In this document: piece by piece, positions 35,683 through 46,190 of the stretch
Layout of the letters: the number at the start of each line of letters is the position of its first letter
Position numbering within the stretch: position 1 is the stretch's first letter
From: an uncultured beta proteobacterium
GTDB taxonomy: Bacteria > Pseudomonadota > Gammaproteobacteria > Burkholderiales > SG8-41
Direction: 5' to 3'
Assembly: GCA_903893565.1 (NCBI GenBank)
Contig: CAITMU010000029.1
Span: forward strand, 1 to 47,183
DNA length: 47,183 nt
The notes under the pieces: generated by a model
The model's input: only the letters and a program-made list of their open reading frames with translations
The model's database searches: none
Told to the model about the DNA's origin: nothing
Made by a program: the position numbers and the translations under genes

Positions 35683-36603
35683 TTGATTGTGCAAGGACAA
35701 ATGCCAACGAACCAGTTGCTACGTGGACAGCTACGGTTCGATGAACCCATGGCTAAGCATGTGAGCTGGCGTGCGGGCGGTAGCCTCGCGCGGGCCTACT
35801 TTCCGGCTGATTTGGACGATTTAGTTAATTTTTTAATGCAAAATTATGTACTAGGGGACTTGTACTTTTTCGGACTTGGCAGTAACCTCCTAATTCGCGA
35901 CCGGGGATTGCAAGCTACGGGCGTGTTTACTCATTGGGCTTTACGAAAGATCAGTTTGTTGGACAAGGGGGAGAGGACTATCGACATTTATGCCCAAGCC
36001 GGCATTGCCAGCCCAAAGGTGGCAAGATTTGCTGCGCTACAAGGTGCGCAAGGGGCTGAATTTTTGGCTGGCATTCCCGGAACCGTGGGAGGTGCGTTGT
36101 TTATGAATGCCGGTTGTTATGGTGGGCAGACTTGGGACATTGTGACCCAAGTACAAACGATAGACCGCCAAGGGGTGATCCGACAAAGACGGCCGGAGGA
36201 ATTTACAATAGGTTATCGCAGCGTTCAAGTCCCTGCCGGAGAGTCTTTTGTATCGGCGACTTTTCGTCTACCCAGAGGGGATGAACAAGAATCGCGTTTG
36301 AAAATTAAAACACTGTTAGCGCAGCGAATTTCGACCCAACCGCTTCACAAACCGAATGCCGGGTCCGTGTTCCGAAATCCACCGGGCGATTTTGCTGCAC
36401 GTCTCATCGAATCCTGTGGGCTGAAGGGGGCGATCGAAGGGGGCGCACAAATATCAGACAAGCATGCCAACTTTATTATCAATAATGGTGGTGCCAGTGC
36501 CACTGATATTGAACGATTGATTGATCGGGCTCGAACTGAGGTAGAACAGCAAGCCGGCATAACGCTTCATTGCGAAGTGTGTGTCCTAGGGGAGCTGGCA
36601 TGA
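35683..36603 (+). CDS. murB: UDP-N-acetylenolpyruvoylglucosamine reductase (type II)
   Basis: The 306-residue flavoenzyme reduces the enolpyruvyl group to make UDP-MurNAc. FAD-binding [12 protein letters not shown] and [25 protein letters not shown] are present. The proton-donor Ser lies in NAGSVFRNP and the C-terminal catalytic Glu is probably in HCEVCVLGE. The [10 protein letters not shown] motif and length fit the short type II enzymes, not the 342-residue E. coli type I. The start is probably TTG at 35683 (AAGGA nine bases upstream); GTG 35689 and ATG 35701 are alternatives. It overlaps ddl by four bases. Confidence 0.94.
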   Translation: MIVQGQMPTNQLLRGQLRFDEPMAKHVSWRAGGSLARAYFPADLDDLVNFLMQNYVLGDLYFFGLGSNLLIRDRGLQATGVFTHWALRKISLLDKGERTIDIYAQAGIASPKVARFAALQGAQGAEFLAGIPGTVGGALFMNAGCYGGQTWDIVTQVQTIDRQGVIRQRRPEEFTIGYRSVQVPAGESFVSATFRLPRGDEQESRLKIKTLLAQRISTQPLHKPNAGSVFRNPPGDFAARLIESCGLKGAIEGGAQISDKHANFIINNGGASATDIERLIDRARTEVEQQAGITLHCEVCVLGELA

Positions 36604-37511
36604 GTGGCTTTGGCAAAGTGGCTGTGCTGATGGGGGGGCGAAGCGCAGAGAGGGAGATTTCATTAAAAAGCGGGACGATGATACTTGGTGCGCTGAAACG
36701 GCAAGGCATACAAGCCGAAGTCTTTGATCCCGCAGAGCAAGATTTACTGCAATTGGCGGCACAACGCTATGAACGAGTTTTTATTGCCCTTCATGGTCGG
36801 CAGGGTGAGGACGGCACTATACAGGGGGCTTTGGAATGCATGGGTATTCCTTATACGGGTAGTGGAGTCTTGGCCAGTGCTTTGGCGATGGATAAGTGGC
36901 GAACCAAATTAGTTTGGCTTGCTGCCGGGGTTGCGACCCCAGATTCTCAGCGCTTGACCAGTCTGGGTAATGCGTTGCAAGTAGTGGATCGTTTGGGTTT
37001 TCCGCTGATGGTGAAACCGGCCCATGAGGGGTCGAGCATTGGTATCAGTAAGGTCGAGCGAGTCGAACAAATGCAAGCTGCCTACGAACAGGCACGAGAT
37101 CGGGATGACGTTGTGATTGCGGAAAGGTTTGTCAGTGGCCGTGAATTGACAGTGGCCATATTGGGTGAGAAAGCATTGCCTGTGATTCGGATCGAAGCGC
37201 CTCAGGGTAATTACGATTTTCACCATAAGTATTTTAGTGATCAAACCCAATATTTTTGTCCCAGCGGCTTATCACCACAATTGGAGGCGAGTATTCAGGA
37301 GCAAGCCCTAGTCGCCTTTCACTTACTAGGCTGTGAGGGATGGGGAAGACTGGATGTCATATTAGATGACAATAATCGCGCTTGGTTTTTAGAGGCCAAT
37401 ACGGTGCCGGGTATGACGGACCACAGTTTAGTGCCGATGGCTGCAAAAGCGTGTGGGTTGTCTTTTGAAAATTTAGTGTTAAGGATTTTGGAGGCCGCCC
37501 ATGTGGGATAA
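36600..37511 (+). CDS. ddl: D-alanine--D-alanine ligase
   Basis: The 303-residue ATP-grasp enzyme makes the D-Ala-D-Ala dipeptide for MurF. It starts [22 protein letters not shown]. It carries [39 protein letters not shown] (ATP-binding lysine and loop), and the metal-binding end [19 protein letters not shown] chose the ATG at 36600 (ATGA overlap with the murB stop, GGGGAG upstream). The length equals E. coli DdlB (306). It overlaps ftsQ by eleven bases. Confidence 0.96.
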   Translation: MSGFGKVAVLMGGRSAEREISLKSGTMILGALKRQGIQAEVFDPAEQDLLQLAAQRYERVFIALHGRQGEDGTIQGALECMGIPYTGSGVLASALAMDKWRTKLVWLAAGVATPDSQRLTSLGNALQVVDRLGFPLMVKPAHEGSSIGISKVERVEQMQAAYEQARDRDDVVIAERFVSGRELTVAILGEKALPVIRIEAPQGNYDFHHKYFSDQTQYFCPSGLSPQLEASIQEQALVAFHLLGCEGWGRLDVILDDNNRAWFLEANTVPGMTDHSLVPMAAKACGLSFENLVLRILEAAHVG

Positions 37512-38265
37512 CCCCTTAGTCCTTAATCGTATAGCGAATTTGTTGGGCGGGTTAGCCGTGGTACTGATTTTTTATTTTTTATTTCGCTTTGTAACCGCGC
37601 AGCCCATTTTTGCCGTACATCACATGCGTCTCATTAATACTTTAGAGCATGTGACCATGGAGCAAGTCGAGACGATTGCTAAGCGAGATATGAAGGGTAC
37701 ATTTTTTACAATGGATTTAAGGCGGATGCGGGACTCTTTTGAGAAGTTGCCTTGGGTACGACGGGTCGATATTCGCCGAGGTTGGCCAGATCGAATTGAA
37801 GTGGATATTACGGAGCAGCAGCCGATCGCCCGTTGGGGAAATAGTGGATTGGTGAATCGGCAAGGCGAGGTCTTTGAAGCCGCCTACGATACTGCCTTAC
37901 CGGTATTTATCGCGCCTGAGGGCACAGCCCGTGAGGTGAGTGTGCAATACGATTGGTTAAGAAAGGAATTTTCCACCGTCGGAAGGGCTCCGGTCTTGGT
38001 GCAATTGTCGCAGCGTCGTGATTGGCAAGTGAAACTAGATGATGGCATGACTATTGAAGTAGGAAGAGAAAATGTGGAAAAGCGTTTGATCCGGTTTTTG
38101 GCCGATTACCACGCTACGCTGTCTTTTTTGAAACGTAAGGTCTCCTATATCGATTTGCGTTATGCCAACGGCTTTGCAGTCCGCGTCGCAGATCTATCAA
38201 ATACGATAGCAAAAACAGCATCCGATCATGCCAGTGCAGTACGTTTGAAGGAGAGTCGGCCATGA
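37501..38265 (+). CDS. ftsQ: Cell division protein FtsQ
   Basis: The 254-residue bitopic protein links early and late divisome proteins. A short cytoplasmic end is followed by a membrane segment at about 13-32. The POTRA domain lies at about 36-107 ([23 protein letters not shown] ... [29 protein letters not shown]), then the beta domain. The start lies within ddl and the stop overlaps ftsA by four bases. Position between ddl and ftsA is the standard dcw order. Confidence 0.94.
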   Translation: MWDNPLVLNRIANLLGGLAVVLIFYFLFRFVTAQPIFAVHHMRLINTLEHVTMEQVETIAKRDMKGTFFTMDLRRMRDSFEKLPWVRRVDIRRGWPDRIEVDITEQQPIARWGNSGLVNRQGEVFEAAYDTALPVFIAPEGTAREVSVQYDWLRKEFSTVGRAPVLVQLSQRRDWQVKLDDGMTIEVGRENVEKRLIRFLADYHATLSFLKRKVSYIDLRYANGFAVRVADLSNTIAKTASDHASAVRLKESRP

Positions 38266-39500
38266 GTCGCGCGAAAGAAAGTAAATCGATCATTGTAGGT
38301 TTAGATATTGGCACATCAAAAATTGTTGCCATTGTGGCGGAGATTAAACCAGAGGGTGGTTTTGAGATCATTGGCATGGGCACCCATCCTTCTAGGGGGC
38401 TTAAAAAAGGGGTAGTTGTTAACATTGAAACGACGGTCAGTGCCATTCAACGCGCTTTGGAAGAAGCGGAGCTAATGGCCAATTGTAAAATTGTTGATGT
38501 ATTGACGGGCATTGCAGGAAGCCACGTAAAAAGTTTCAATTCCCAGGGGATGGTTGCGATTAAGGAAAAGGAAGTCACGCAATGGGATATCGATCGGGTG
38601 ATTGAGACGGCCAAGGCCGTACAAATTCCCAACGATCAGCAAATTCTTCATATTCTTAATCAGGAATTTATTATCGATGGCCAAGAGGATGTTCGTGAGC
38701 CTTTAGGGATGTCCGGTATGCGTTTAGAAGTGAAGGTGCATATTGTGACCGGAGCCGTTTCGGCCGCTCAAAATATTATTAAATGTGTGCGCCGATGTGG
38801 ACTAGAAGTGCGTGACCTGGTGTTGCAACCCCTGGCCTCAGCCACCGCAGTGGTGTCTGATGATGAGAAAGATTTGGGCGTGTGTTTGGTGGATATTGGT
38901 GGCGGCACTACCGACCTTGCGGTATTTACGAACGGAGCCATTCGCCATACGGCGGTTATTGCCATTGCTGGGGATCAGATTACCAGCGATATTGCGATGG
39001 CGTTGCGCACACCGACCAAGGATGCAGATGATATAAAAATCAAACATGGTTGTGCACTGTCTCAATTGGCAGATCCGCAAGAGATGATAGAAGTGCCTGG
39101 GGTCGGTGATCGGGGTCCCAAACAGTTGTCACGAAAAACCTTGGCAGAGGTGATTGAGCCACGAATTGAAGAGCTATACAACTTAGTGCAATCGGAACTT
39201 CGCCGTAGTGGCTACGAGGAGCTCTTATCCTCGGGCATTGTGTTAACCGGTGGCTCTAGTCTGATGCAAGGCATGGTCGAACTCGGTGAGGAGATTTTCC
39301 ATATGCCCGTTCGTGTGGGTCAGCCCGCTTATCGGGGCGCTCTGGCGGAACTGGTGCGTCACCCTCGCTATTCCACGGCGATCGGCTTGTTGATGGAGGG
39401 CATGCAGGAATACCGCTTACAGGAAATCGAAAGAAGTCAAACCGGATCAATACAATTAATTATAGAAAGAATGAAGGCTTGGTTTAAGGGAAATTTTTAG
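38262..39500 (+). CDS. ftsA: Cell division protein FtsA
   Basis: The 412-residue actin-like ATPase tethers FtsZ to the membrane. Phosphate-binding GLDIGTSKIVAIV is at 14-26, the 1C domain follows, and VDIGGGTTDLAVF is the second phosphate loop. LTGGSSLMQGM binds adenosine. The C-terminal end MKAWFKGNF has the amphipathic character of the membrane-targeting helix. It overlaps ftsQ by four bases and is followed by a 77-base gap before ftsZ. Confidence 0.97.
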   Translation: MSRAKESKSIIVGLDIGTSKIVAIVAEIKPEGGFEIIGMGTHPSRGLKKGVVVNIETTVSAIQRALEEAELMANCKIVDVLTGIAGSHVKSFNSQGMVAIKEKEVTQWDIDRVIETAKAVQIPNDQQILHILNQEFIIDGQEDVREPLGMSGMRLEVKVHIVTGAVSAAQNIIKCVRRCGLEVRDLVLQPLASATAVVSDDEKDLGVCLVDIGGGTTDLAVFTNGAIRHTAVIAIAGDQITSDIAMALRTPTKDADDIKIKHGCALSQLADPQEMIEVPGVGDRGPKQLSRKTLAEVIEPRIEELYNLVQSELRRSGYEELLSSGIVLTGGSSLMQGMVELGEEIFHMPVRVGQPAYRGALAELVRHPRYSTAIGLLMEGMQEYRLQEIERSQTGSIQLIIERMKAWFKGNF

Positions 39501-39577
39501 TTTTATATGTTGGGTGTGAAGGGCAAAAGAAAAAGGTATCTCACGAGAACGGGGTCGTTTAAAAAAGGAGTTATAAA

Positions 39578-40738
39578 ATGATTGAATTGATCGATGCACA
39601 AACGCAGGATGCAGTAATTAAAGTCATTGGTGTGGGCGGTTGCGGCGGTAACGCTGTTGATCACATGATTGCTAATGGGGTCAGTGGTGTGGAGTTTATT
39701 TGTGTCAACACCGATGCCCAAGCTTTGAAACGCAATCAGGCCAAGGTCCAGTTGCAGTTGGGTAGCAATGTGACCAGGGGTTTGGGGGCGGGAGCCAATC
39801 CGGAAATGGGTCGGCAGGCAGCCCTTGAGGATCGTGAGCGGATCGCCGAACTCATTTCAGGTGCGGACATGTTGTTTCTGACCGCCGGTATGGGGGGAGG
39901 GACAGGAACCGGAGCGGCCCCAGTCGTGGCGGAAATTGCCAAAGAAATGGGAGTTTTGACGGTTGCGGTTGTCACCAAGCCTTTTGCCTTTGAGGGTAAA
40001 CGTCAAAAAATTGCGATGGAAGGTTTGGAAGCGTTGTCGCAACACGTGGACTCACTCATTGTTATTCCGAATGACAAGCTGATGCAGGTGTTAGGCTCGG
40101 CAGTGACATTGGATGAGGCGTTTCGTGCGGCCAATGAAGTGTTACATGGCGCGGTGGCTGGTATTGCAGAAATTATCAGTTGCCCTGGGATGATTAACGT
40201 AGACTTTGCAGACGTACGAACCGTGATGGCAGAGATGGGTATGGCTATGATGGGGTCAGCTAAGGCGGCGGGTCCAGATCGAGCTCGGGCGGCGGCCGAA
40301 CAAGCGGTGGCGTGTCCTTTACTGGAGGATATTAATATCTCCGATGCCCGAGGCGTGCTGATTAATATTTCTGCGAGCAAGTCTACCTTGCTCATGCAAG
40401 AAATGTATGATGTGATGGATACCATCAAGGCTTTTGCGGCGGAGTCAGCCACCGTGATCGTTGGGACTGTTTACGATGAACAAATCGAGGATCAGTTAAG
40501 GGTGACGATTGTCGCTACGGGTTTAGGTAAGCCGATGGGCCGTCAGCAGATGAAGCCGATACACATGGTGGCGCAAAAAACAGGCACCGATGATCAACCC
40601 ATAGAAACGAATTATGAGGATAATCACCAACCTGCTGTGATGCGTCGTCGAAATCGCGATGCGACGGTTGAAGCGATGCGTCAATCCGGCGTAGAAATGC
40701 TCGACATCCCCGCCTTTTTGCGTAGGCAAGCGGATTAG
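39578..40738 (+). CDS. ftsZ: Cell division GTPase FtsZ
   Basis: The 386-residue tubulin homologue forms the division ring. The GTP-binding signature GGGTGTG is at 106-112. VIGVGGCGGNAVDHM (16-30) and VNTDAQAL (43-50) are as expected. The conserved C-terminal peptide for FtsA and ZipA binding is LDIPAFLRRQAD. The ATG at 39578 has AAAGGAG seven bases before it, the strongest ribosome binding site in the cluster, which fits the high amount of FtsZ needed. A strong terminator follows, ending the dcw transcript. Confidence 0.98.
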   Translation: MIELIDAQTQDAVIKVIGVGGCGGNAVDHMIANGVSGVEFICVNTDAQALKRNQAKVQLQLGSNVTRGLGAGANPEMGRQAALEDRERIAELISGADMLFLTAGMGGGTGTGAAPVVAEIAKEMGVLTVAVVTKPFAFEGKRQKIAMEGLEALSQHVDSLIVIPNDKLMQVLGSAVTLDEAFRAANEVLHGAVAGIAEIISCPGMINVDFADVRTVMAEMGMAMMGSAKAAGPDRARAAAEQAVACPLLEDINISDARGVLINISASKSTLLMQEMYDVMDTIKAFAAESATVIVGTVYDEQIEDQLRVTIVATGLGKPMGRQQMKPIHMVAQKTGTDDQPIETNYEDNHQPAVMRRRNRDATVEAMRQSGVEMLDIPAFLRRQAD

Positions 40739-40772
40739 AGGGGATCGTTTTCCTAAGTGGTGTATTGATCTT

Positions 40773-40808
40773 CCGGCAGGGCCTTTGAATAGACCCTGCT
40801 GGTTTTTT
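40773..40808 (+). terminator. Rho-independent terminator after ftsZ
   Basis: CCGGCAGGG (40773-40781) pairs with CCCTGCTGG (40794-40802), nine base pairs with one G-U, and is followed by six T. It lies 34 bases after the ftsZ stop and separates the dcw operon from lpxC. Confidence 0.9.
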
Positions 40809-40843
40809 CGTTTTACAAAGCCAGAGATGCGGATAAAAAGAGG

Positions 40844-40874
40844 TTGCCGCAAGGGGCAGTTGCCATGATATAAT
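40844..40874 (+). promoter_or_regulatory. Promoter of lpxC with extended -10
   Basis: TGATATAAT (extended -10, hexamer TATAAT at 40869-40874) lies after the ftsZ terminator. A TTGCCG at 40844 is 19 bases upstream, longer than ideal. Initiation near 40881 would leave a leader of about 37 bases. Confidence 0.65.
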
Positions 40875-40917
40875 TTTATCTCATTGAATCGTATAGTAAT
40901 TTTATAAAATATTAGTT

Positions 40918-41829
40918 GTGATCCAACAGCGCACATTAAAAAATGTGATCAGTGCCACGGGCATTGGTCTACATACCGGAAAAAAAGTCTATATGACTTT
41001 GCGTCCAGCCGTGGTTGACACGGGGATTGTTTTTAGACGCATTGACCTACCAGAAGTCATTGAAATTAAAGCAAATCCTTACGCTGTCGGTGACACGAGA
41101 CTCGCGTCCTGCCTTTTAAAGGATGGGGCTTCTGTGGGAACGGTGGAGCATTTGATGTCGGCTTTGGCGGGATTGGGTATTGATAACGCCTACATCGATT
41201 TGTCTGCTCCTGAAGTGCCTATCATGGACGGCAGTGCCGGGCCTTTTGTTTTTTTGCTTCAGTCAGCTGGACTGGAAGAGCAAAATGCGCCTAAACGGTT
41301 TATCCGTATTTTAAAAACCGTGAGAGTTGAGCAAGGCGACAAGTGGGTTCAAATGCAACCCCATAACGGTTTTAAAATTGATCTATCAATAGAATTTAGT
41401 CATCCCGTGTTTGAGCGATCCTGCCAGAGCGTGAGTATCGATTTTGCGACGACTTCCTTTGTGCGTGAAGTGAGCCGAGCCCGTACTTTTGGCTTTATGC
41501 AGGATGTGGAGTACATGCGGGCCCAGGGACTGGCTTTAGGTGGTAGTTTGGACAATGCCATTGTGATGGACGAATACCGAATTTTGAATAGTGATGGCTT
41601 ACGCTATGACGATGAGTTTGTTAAGCATAAGGCTTTGGATGCCATCGGAGATCTTTACTTGTTAGGGCATCCCCTGATCGGTGCCTTCAGTGGTTTTAAG
41701 TCTGGGCACGCCCTTAATAATCAGTTATTGCGCCACCTATTAAGTGACCAATCGGCTTGGGAATACTGTAGTTTTCTGGATGCACAGCAGGCCCCACGAA
41801 TCGCATTTTGGCAACCACAATTAGCCTAA
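40918..41829 (+). CDS. lpxC: UDP-3-O-acyl-N-acetylglucosamine deacetylase
   Basis: The 303-residue zinc enzyme performs the committed step of lipid A synthesis. Zinc ligands are His78 (VEHLMSA), His237 and Asp241 (HKALDAIGD), and the catalytic His is His264 (KSGHALNN). These match E. coli H79, H238, D242 and H265 with a shift of one. The start is GTG at 40918, which gives the family N-terminus; there is no recognisable ribosome binding site before it. It has its own promoter after the ftsZ terminator and converges with the dciA-like gene. Confidence 0.97.
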   Translation: MIQQRTLKNVISATGIGLHTGKKVYMTLRPAVVDTGIVFRRIDLPEVIEIKANPYAVGDTRLASCLLKDGASVGTVEHLMSALAGLGIDNAYIDLSAPEVPIMDGSAGPFVFLLQSAGLEEQNAPKRFIRILKTVRVEQGDKWVQMQPHNGFKIDLSIEFSHPVFERSCQSVSIDFATTSFVREVSRARTFGFMQDVEYMRAQGLALGGSLDNAIVMDEYRILNSDGLRYDDEFVKHKALDAIGDLYLLGHPLIGAFSGFKSGHALNNQLLRHLLSDQSAWEYCSFLDAQQAPRIAFWQPQLA

Positions 41830-41890
41830 ACCATCCAAAGTAGGCCTTGCAGAGATTCTTTCTGCGGCGTCATTGTAAAAAAATAAAGAT

Positions 41891-42343
41891 TTATAAAGCA
41901 TTATGGCTGCGATTGCGCATCATGTTTGTGAGCGCTAACTTTAATTTTGGATCGGAAATTGCCCCAGTTATTTTGTTAAATTCTTCTTTATAATCAGAGG
42001 GTAAGTTTATTTTTTGGTGTGCCTCTGTCGACTTGCGAATCGCTATTTTTGGTTGCACCTCAACACGAATTCCAGTAATCTCAAAGTCTTGTTTTTGAAA
42101 TAAGGTCAGTAATCGAGGTAATAGTTGCTTTAACTTCAGGGCTACACTGCCATTGTCGGCAAGTATGTGTAGGGTGCCTGCCTCGATGTAACCTATGCGG
42201 CTAGATTGGGTTAGCTTAGTCCACTCAGCCTGAGCTTCACTAATAAAGAATTTTTGCAGGGCTAAGAGTTTCTGAGTTTTTTTTTGCAGAGCAGACAGTT
42301 CCTCGGCTGTGCTTAAAAGGTGACGGAAGTTTGAAATAGGCAT
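41891..42343 (-). CDS. dciA: DUF721 family protein, DciA-like helicase loader
   Basis: The 150-residue protein belongs to the DUF721 family, whose bacterial members include DciA, the loader of the replicative helicase DnaB in most bacteria lacking DnaC. The N-terminal half has the family pattern ISEAQAEWTKLTQSSRIGYIEAGTLHILADNGSVALKLKQLLPRLL. The C-terminus is basic and probably disordered. It is transcribed leftward, with its start only 24 bases from the start of the divergent M23 gene. The place between lpxC and secA is conserved in Burkholderiales. Function is by family membership. Confidence 0.78.
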   Translation of the reverse strand: MPISNFRHLLSTAEELSALQKKTQKLLALQKFFISEAQAEWTKLTQSSRIGYIEAGTLHILADNGSVALKLKQLLPRLLTLFQKQDFEITGIRVEVQPKIAIRKSTEAHQKINLPSDYKEEFNKITGAISDPKLKLALTNMMRNRSHNAL

Positions 42344-42367
42344 ATTAAGGCCGGCTAAAGGTGCAAA

Positions 42368-43291
42368 TTGAATATCATTTTCGTTTCTGAGAGCTCTGCT
42401 AGGGCGAAAACGCTCAATATAAATACAAAATTCATTGTTATGGTGGTCTCGGTGATGCTGGCATTCACACTGATGCTAGCAGGAGCGATGAATATTGTTC
42501 TATTAAAATACGCTGATCAACTGCACGTATTACCTTACCTGCAAAAGATGCTAGTGGAAGAGCGTAACAAAGAAGATCAATCTCAAACGGCACAATCCTA
42601 CGTGAAGGATAATCTAAACGCAATGGCAAACCGTTTAGGTCAACTACAGGCACAATTGCTTCGGATTGACACGGTTGGAGAGCGTTTGGCTAGCCTAGCG
42701 GGGGTCAAACCCCAGGATTTGCATTTTAGAGAAACCCTGCCTGAATCGGGCCCTATGGCTATACCCACCCCGACTTTCACCTTGTCTCAACTGCAACATC
42801 AGATCGAGCGATTCACCAAGACCATCGATGATCGCGGCGAAAAAATGGGGTTTTTAGAGTCATTGTTTACCTTTAGAGATGGAAAAAAACACCTTATTCC
42901 GACCATGCGACCCGTCGCCACAGGAGACTACAGTTCCAATTTTGGTTGGCGAGTGGATCCAATCACCGGGCAAAGAGCTTTTCACGAGGGTATCGATTTT
43001 GGTGGAGAGGTCGGAACCCCAATTGTTGCTGCTGCTGGTGGGGTCGTGGTATTCGCTGGGTTTCACCCCGCCTATGGTAATATGATCGAAATAGATCATG
43101 GTAATGACATTGTGACACGATACGCGCATGCCAACGGACTCAATGTTAAGGTAGGCGAAATGGTTTTGCGTGGTGCACAGATTGCACAAGTCGGACATAC
43201 CGGTCGGGTAACGGGAACTCATTTGCATTTTGAAGTCAGGCAGCGTGGGATTGCACTGGATCCAGCCCAATTCTTGCAATTGCCCACTTAA
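42368..43291 (+). CDS. Membrane-anchored M23 (LytM) metallopeptidase
   Basis: The 307-residue protein has one membrane segment (about 24-46), a periplasmic coiled coil (55-105), and a C-terminal LytM domain. The zinc ligands are complete: HEGIDFG (His and Asp) and HLHFEV (second His of HxH), so it is a likely active peptidoglycan endopeptidase. The start is TTG at 42368 with AAAGG six bases upstream. The resulting N-terminus MNIIFVSESSARAKTL resembles homologues at the same place. It is divergent from dciA and followed by a terminator before secA. Confidence 0.9.
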   Translation: MNIIFVSESSARAKTLNINTKFIVMVVSVMLAFTLMLAGAMNIVLLKYADQLHVLPYLQKMLVEERNKEDQSQTAQSYVKDNLNAMANRLGQLQAQLLRIDTVGERLASLAGVKPQDLHFRETLPESGPMAIPTPTFTLSQLQHQIERFTKTIDDRGEKMGFLESLFTFRDGKKHLIPTMRPVATGDYSSNFGWRVDPITGQRAFHEGIDFGGEVGTPIVAAAGGVVVFAGFHPAYGNMIEIDHGNDIVTRYAHANGLNVKVGEMVLRGAQIAQVGHTGRVTGTHLHFEVRQRGIALDPAQFLQLPT

Positions 43292-43313
43292 ACCCATCAA
43301 AATCCCATATCAA

Positions 43314-43342
43314 GGGGTGGGGTTGTTCCCGCCTTTTTTTTT
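43314..43342 (+). terminator. Rho-independent terminator or attenuator between the M23 gene and secA
   Basis: GGTGGG (43316-43321), loop GTTGTT, CCCGCC (43328-43333), then nine T (43334-43342). The stem has one T-G wobble. It ends 22 bases before the secA ATG, too near for a promoter in between, so it may act as an attenuator in the secA leader. Confidence 0.8.
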
Positions 43343-43364
43343 GCGTAGGAGCTAGAGGTCGTTC

Positions 43365-46190
43365 ATGTTTAATGGAATTCTTAAAAAAATATTTGGTAGC
43401 CGCAACGATCGTTTGTTGAAGCAATACAGTCGTCAGGTCACTGCCATTAATCAGTTGGAAGCGCAGATGACGCAACTGAGCGATGAACAGTTAAAAGGGA
43501 AGACCGAGCAATTTCGGGCAACCATAAAGACGTATTTATCCTCCTTTGAGTCCCCCACTACCGACACGGGCCCCGAGGCTTTGCAAGCGCATGAAGTGTT
43601 GTTAGAGAAAAAGCGCGGCGAAATACTCAATCAGATATTGCCGGAAGCTTTTGCGGTGGTTAGAGAGGCGTCTAAACGGGTGCTAAATATGCGCCATTTT
43701 GACGTTCAGCTTCTTGGGGGTATTACCTTACATAATGGCAAAATAGCGGAAATGCGCACGGGGGAGGGCAAAACGTTAGTGGCCACTTTGCCCGCTTATT
43801 TAAATGCTTTGCCGCAGCTAGGTGTGCATATTGTTACGGTGAATGATTATTTGGCAAAACGCGACGCCGAGTGGATGTCAGCGGTATACCGTTTTCTGGG
43901 ATTGAGCGTCGGGATCAATCTTTCTCAGATGACGCATGAAGAAAAAAAGCTTGCCTACGAAGCGGATATAACCTACGGAACAAATAACGAATTCGGTTTT
44001 GATTACCTACGAGATAACATGGTTTATCAAAATTCGGAAAAAGTTCAGCGACCGCTAAGCTATGCCATCGTTGATGAGGTAGACTCAATATTGATTGATG
44101 AGGCTCGCACGCCATTGATTATCTCAGGTCAAGCGGAAGATACGACGGATCTGTATCTTAAGATGAATCATGTCGTGCCTAAGCTGGTTCGCCAAAAAGA
44201 AGAGAAGGCTGAGGGAGATTATTGGGTAGATGAAAAATCCCAACAGGTCATGATTTCGGAAGATGGGCACCAACATGCCGAGGAACTTCTCACGCAGGCC
44301 GGTATGTTATCGGAAAATAGTAGTTTGTATGATGCCGCCAATATTAATCTCATGCATCACTTGAATGCAGCGCTTAGGGCTTATTCGCTCTACCATAATG
44401 AGCAGCAGTATGTGATCCAGAACGGCGAAGTGATTATTGTGGATGAATTTACTGGCCGCCTGATGCCAGGTCGTCGCTGGTCAGAGGGCCTCCACCAAGC
44501 GGTGGAAGCCAAAGAGGGTGTTGAGATTCAAAAAGAAAATCAGACGCTCGCGACGATCACCTTTCAAAATTATTTTCGTATGTATCGCAAGATGGGTGGG
44601 ATGACAGGCACCGCCGATACCGAAGCCTATGAATTTCAGCAAATCTATGGCCTTGAGACGGTGATTGTTCCTACTCATCATCCCATGATTCGTAAGGATA
44701 TGAATGATTTGGTGTATCAGTCAACAGAGGAAAAATACAAAGCGGTTATTGCGGATATTGACGACTGTTACAAGCGAGGCCAGCCTGTGCTGGTTGGAAC
44801 GACATCGATTGAAAATTCGGAATTGTTAGGTCAGTTATTGCAAAAAGCAGGTGTACCCCATAACGTTTTGAATGCCAAGCAACATGCCCGTGAAGCCGAG
44901 ATCGTAGCGCAAGCGGGTCGACCGAAGGCGGTGACCATTGCCACTAATATGGCGGGACGGGGAACGGATATTGTCTTGGGTGGAAACTTAAAAATCCAGC
45001 TCGACCAAATTCGTGATCAGACCGACTTGGATACAGCCAGTATTGAAAAACAGATAGAAGAAACTCGTCATGAATGGCAGAAACTTCACAATCAAGTCAT
45101 TTTGGCAGGGGGGTTGCACATTATAGGCACGGAGCGTCATGAGTCCCGACGCATCGACAACCAGCTTCGTGGTCGTTCAGGTCGACAGGGTGATCCAGGT
45201 TCAAGTCGTTTTTACTTATCGCTTGATGATCAGTTGATGAGAATTTTTGCAGGCGAAAGAGTGAAATCGATTATGCAACGGCTTAAAGTGCCGGAAGGCG
45301 AGCCCATAGAGGCTGGCATTATTAATCGATCTATTGAAAATGCCCAGCGCAAAGTGGAAGCAAGAAATTTTGACATTCGTAAACACCTACTAGAATACGA
45401 TGATGTTGCTAACGATCAACGTAAGGTCATTTATCAGCAAAGAAATGATTTGCTTGATGCAGAAGATATGTCGGAAACAGTGACTGCCATGCGAGAAGAT
45501 GTTCTCAAAGGGTATATTAATGAATACATCATTCCAGGTAGTCTTGAAGAGCAATGGAATATTCAGGGGTTAGAGCAGATTTTAGAGTCGGATTTAAATT
45601 TAAATTTGCCGATTCAACAGTGGTTGAAAGATGAATCTGGACTTGAAACCCAAGAGTTGATCAATCGAATTATAGCGGCATCTCACAGCGCTTATCAGGA
45701 CAAAGTCTCACAGTTTGAATCCTCCGCGATACGTCAATACGAAGGGGCTTTAATGTTGCAAAGTATTGACACTCATTGGCGTGAGCATTTATCAATGTTG
45801 GATCATTTGCGGCAGGGTATTCATTTAAGATCTTATGCGCAAAAAAATCCGACCCAAGAATATAAACGGGAATCTTTTGAACTATTTGCGATGTTGTTAG
45901 AAACGATTAAAACAGAAGTGACCAAGACTTTGATGACCGTCAAAGCGCGCAGCGAAGAAAACTTGCAAGTTGAGCAAAATCCCATTGAATTGGAGAATCT
46001 GGTTTTTCAGCATGAATTATTTAATGATTCGCAAGCCCCAGAAGCGCAATCGGGGGAGTCGGCTGAAGGCCAATCAGTGGCTGACAAATCAAAACCTTTT
46101 ATCCGAACGGGTGAGAAAATTGGCCGTAACGACAATTGTCCATGTGGCTCTGGGAAAAAATACAAGCAATGCCATGGAAAATTAGTTTAA
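43365..46190 (+). CDS. secA: Protein translocase ATPase SecA
   Basis: The 941-residue motor drives preproteins through SecYEG. The Walker A loop GEGKT is at 133-137, Walker [15 protein letters not shown] follows, and the second nucleotide domain shows [15 protein letters not shown] and [14 protein letters not shown]. The C-terminal zinc motif [13 protein letters not shown] for SecB and lipid binding is intact. The ATG at 43365 has GAGG upstream. No secM-like gene precedes it. Many Burkholderiales have argJ next; here an unrecognised gene follows after 437 bases. Confidence 0.98.
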   Translation: MFNGILKKIFGSRNDRLLKQYSRQVTAINQLEAQMTQLSDEQLKGKTEQFRATIKTYLSSFESPTTDTGPEALQAHEVLLEKKRGEILNQILPEAFAVVREASKRVLNMRHFDVQLLGGITLHNGKIAEMRTGEGKTLVATLPAYLNALPQLGVHIVTVNDYLAKRDAEWMSAVYRFLGLSVGINLSQMTHEEKKLAYEADITYGTNNEFGFDYLRDNMVYQNSEKVQRPLSYAIVDEVDSILIDEARTPLIISGQAEDTTDLYLKMNHVVPKLVRQKEEKAEGDYWVDEKSQQVMISEDGHQHAEELLTQAGMLSENSSLYDAANINLMHHLNAALRAYSLYHNEQQYVIQNGEVIIVDEFTGRLMPGRRWSEGLHQAVEAKEGVEIQKENQTLATITFQNYFRMYRKMGGMTGTADTEAYEFQQIYGLETVIVPTHHPMIRKDMNDLVYQSTEEKYKAVIADIDDCYKRGQPVLVGTTSIENSELLGQLLQKAGVPHNVLNAKQHAREAEIVAQAGRPKAVTIATNMAGRGTDIVLGGNLKIQLDQIRDQTDLDTASIEKQIEETRHEWQKLHNQVILAGGLHIIGTERHESRRIDNQLRGRSGRQGDPGSSRFYLSLDDQLMRIFAGERVKSIMQRLKVPEGEPIEAGIINRSIENAQRKVEARNFDIRKHLLEYDDVANDQRKVIYQQRNDLLDAEDMSETVTAMREDVLKGYINEYIIPGSLEEQWNIQGLEQILESDLNLNLPIQQWLKDESGLETQELINRIIAASHSAYQDKVSQFESSAIRQYEGALMLQSIDTHWREHLSMLDHLRQGIHLRSYAQKNPTQEYKRESFELFAMLLETIKTEVTKTLMTVKARSEENLQVEQNPIELENLVFQHELFNDSQAPEAQSGESAEGQSVADKSKPFIRTGEKIGRNDNCPCGSGKKYKQCHGKLV

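Noticed and set aside
40003..40452. 149-codon minus-strand reading frame opposite ftsZ
   Set aside because: It is the shadow of a highly conserved gene and its product is an Ala/Ser-rich composition without motifs.
41849..41865. GCAGA/TCTGC hairpin between convergent lpxC and dciA-like genes
   Set aside because: The five-base stem has no T run on either side, so I do not call it a terminator.
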